A stretch of DNA of 64,000 bases from Pseudochryseolinea flava. GTDB lineage: Bacteria > Bacteroidota > Bacteroidia > Cytophagales > Cyclobacteriaceae. The notes under the pieces are model-generated. The model had not been told where the DNA came from, made no database searches, and worked only from the letters and a program-made list of their open reading frames with translations. Made by a program: the position numbers and the translations under genes. Positions 63,950 to 64,000 of this stretch are shown piece by piece. The stretch is from NCBI RefSeq assembly GCF_003286915.1, contig NZ_QMFY01000019.1:26372-90371 (forward strand), read 5' to 3'. Positions within the stretch are counted from its first letter, which is position 1. Each line of letters begins with the position of its first letter.

Positions 63950-64000
63950 AGTTGCAAGTCGTTATCTTGCTTGTGTGTACTAAAACAAAAGTAGTCTTTA

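Overview
The window reads as chromosomal DNA of a free-living member of the Bacteroidota, most likely a cytophagalean. The support is: T9SS-type C-terminal sorting tails on several large secreted proteins; promoters that fit TTG-N19/20-TAnnTTTG rather than sigma-70 boxes; few Shine-Dalgarno sequences; and families typical of this phylum (DUF3667, tandem-repeat GloVer proteins, PorU2-like C25 peptidase, triple-tyrosine sensor with HTH, GIN/DUF2807 with PspC). I saw no rRNA, tRNA, transposase, CRISPR or prophage genes.

Layout. 1-9 kb is housekeeping: the start of an SDR, a DUF486 membrane protein, ettA, a DUF2795 protein, ispD, queA, an ABC permease, recA and a membrane-anchored metallopeptidase. 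9.1-12.1 kb holds a PhoB/PhoR-like pair whose two genes are separated by a 670-base repeat island. 12.1-15.8 kb has a pseudouridine synthase and the rplM-rpsI-rpsB-tsf operon with a clear promoter and an internal terminator-like hairpin. 15.8-18.6 kb (minus) is an overlapping nfeD-kdsB-DUF3667 operon. 18.7-21.8 kb (plus) has a DUF4905-like protein, a LysM/double-psi-barrel protein and an OmpA protein.

22.5-26.9 kb is a phenylacetyl-CoA epoxidase locus: a TetR regulator, paaA, then a small gene on the opposite strand with its own promoter, then a double-length paaB, paaC, a DinB-family gene and paaD. 27-29.4 kb is an ECF sigma / membrane anti-sigma-like / outer-membrane barrel operon. 29.5-30.1 kb holds a broken glycine-rich-domain gene. 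30.3-33.7 kb carries a lipoprotein and a PadR/PspC-GIN unit.

34.3-49.9 kb is the most distinctive part: three consecutive giant secreted proteins built from GloVer repeat blocks alternating with fibronectin-like modules and ending in T9SS tails, followed by a 1634-residue gingipain-like (PorU2-type) peptidase. 50-52 kb has small lipoprotein, ChbG/YdjC deacetylase, MmcQ and SlyD-like FKBP genes. 52.6-63.8 kb is for carbohydrate use: a GH26 mannanase, a frameshifted and truncated sodium:solute symporter remnant, a mannose-6-phosphate-isomerase-like cupin, a GH5-CBM6 enzyme with T9SS tail, a triple-tyrosine/HTH sensor-regulator and a GH3 beta-glucosidase. No SusC/SusD pair is present.

I did not find a clearly new defence or mobile system. 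The best candidates for new biology are the GloVer/PorU2 surface cluster, the opposite-strand gene inside the paa locus, the duplicated PaaB, and the structured repeat islands. All functional calls come from reading translations by eye; no database search was run.
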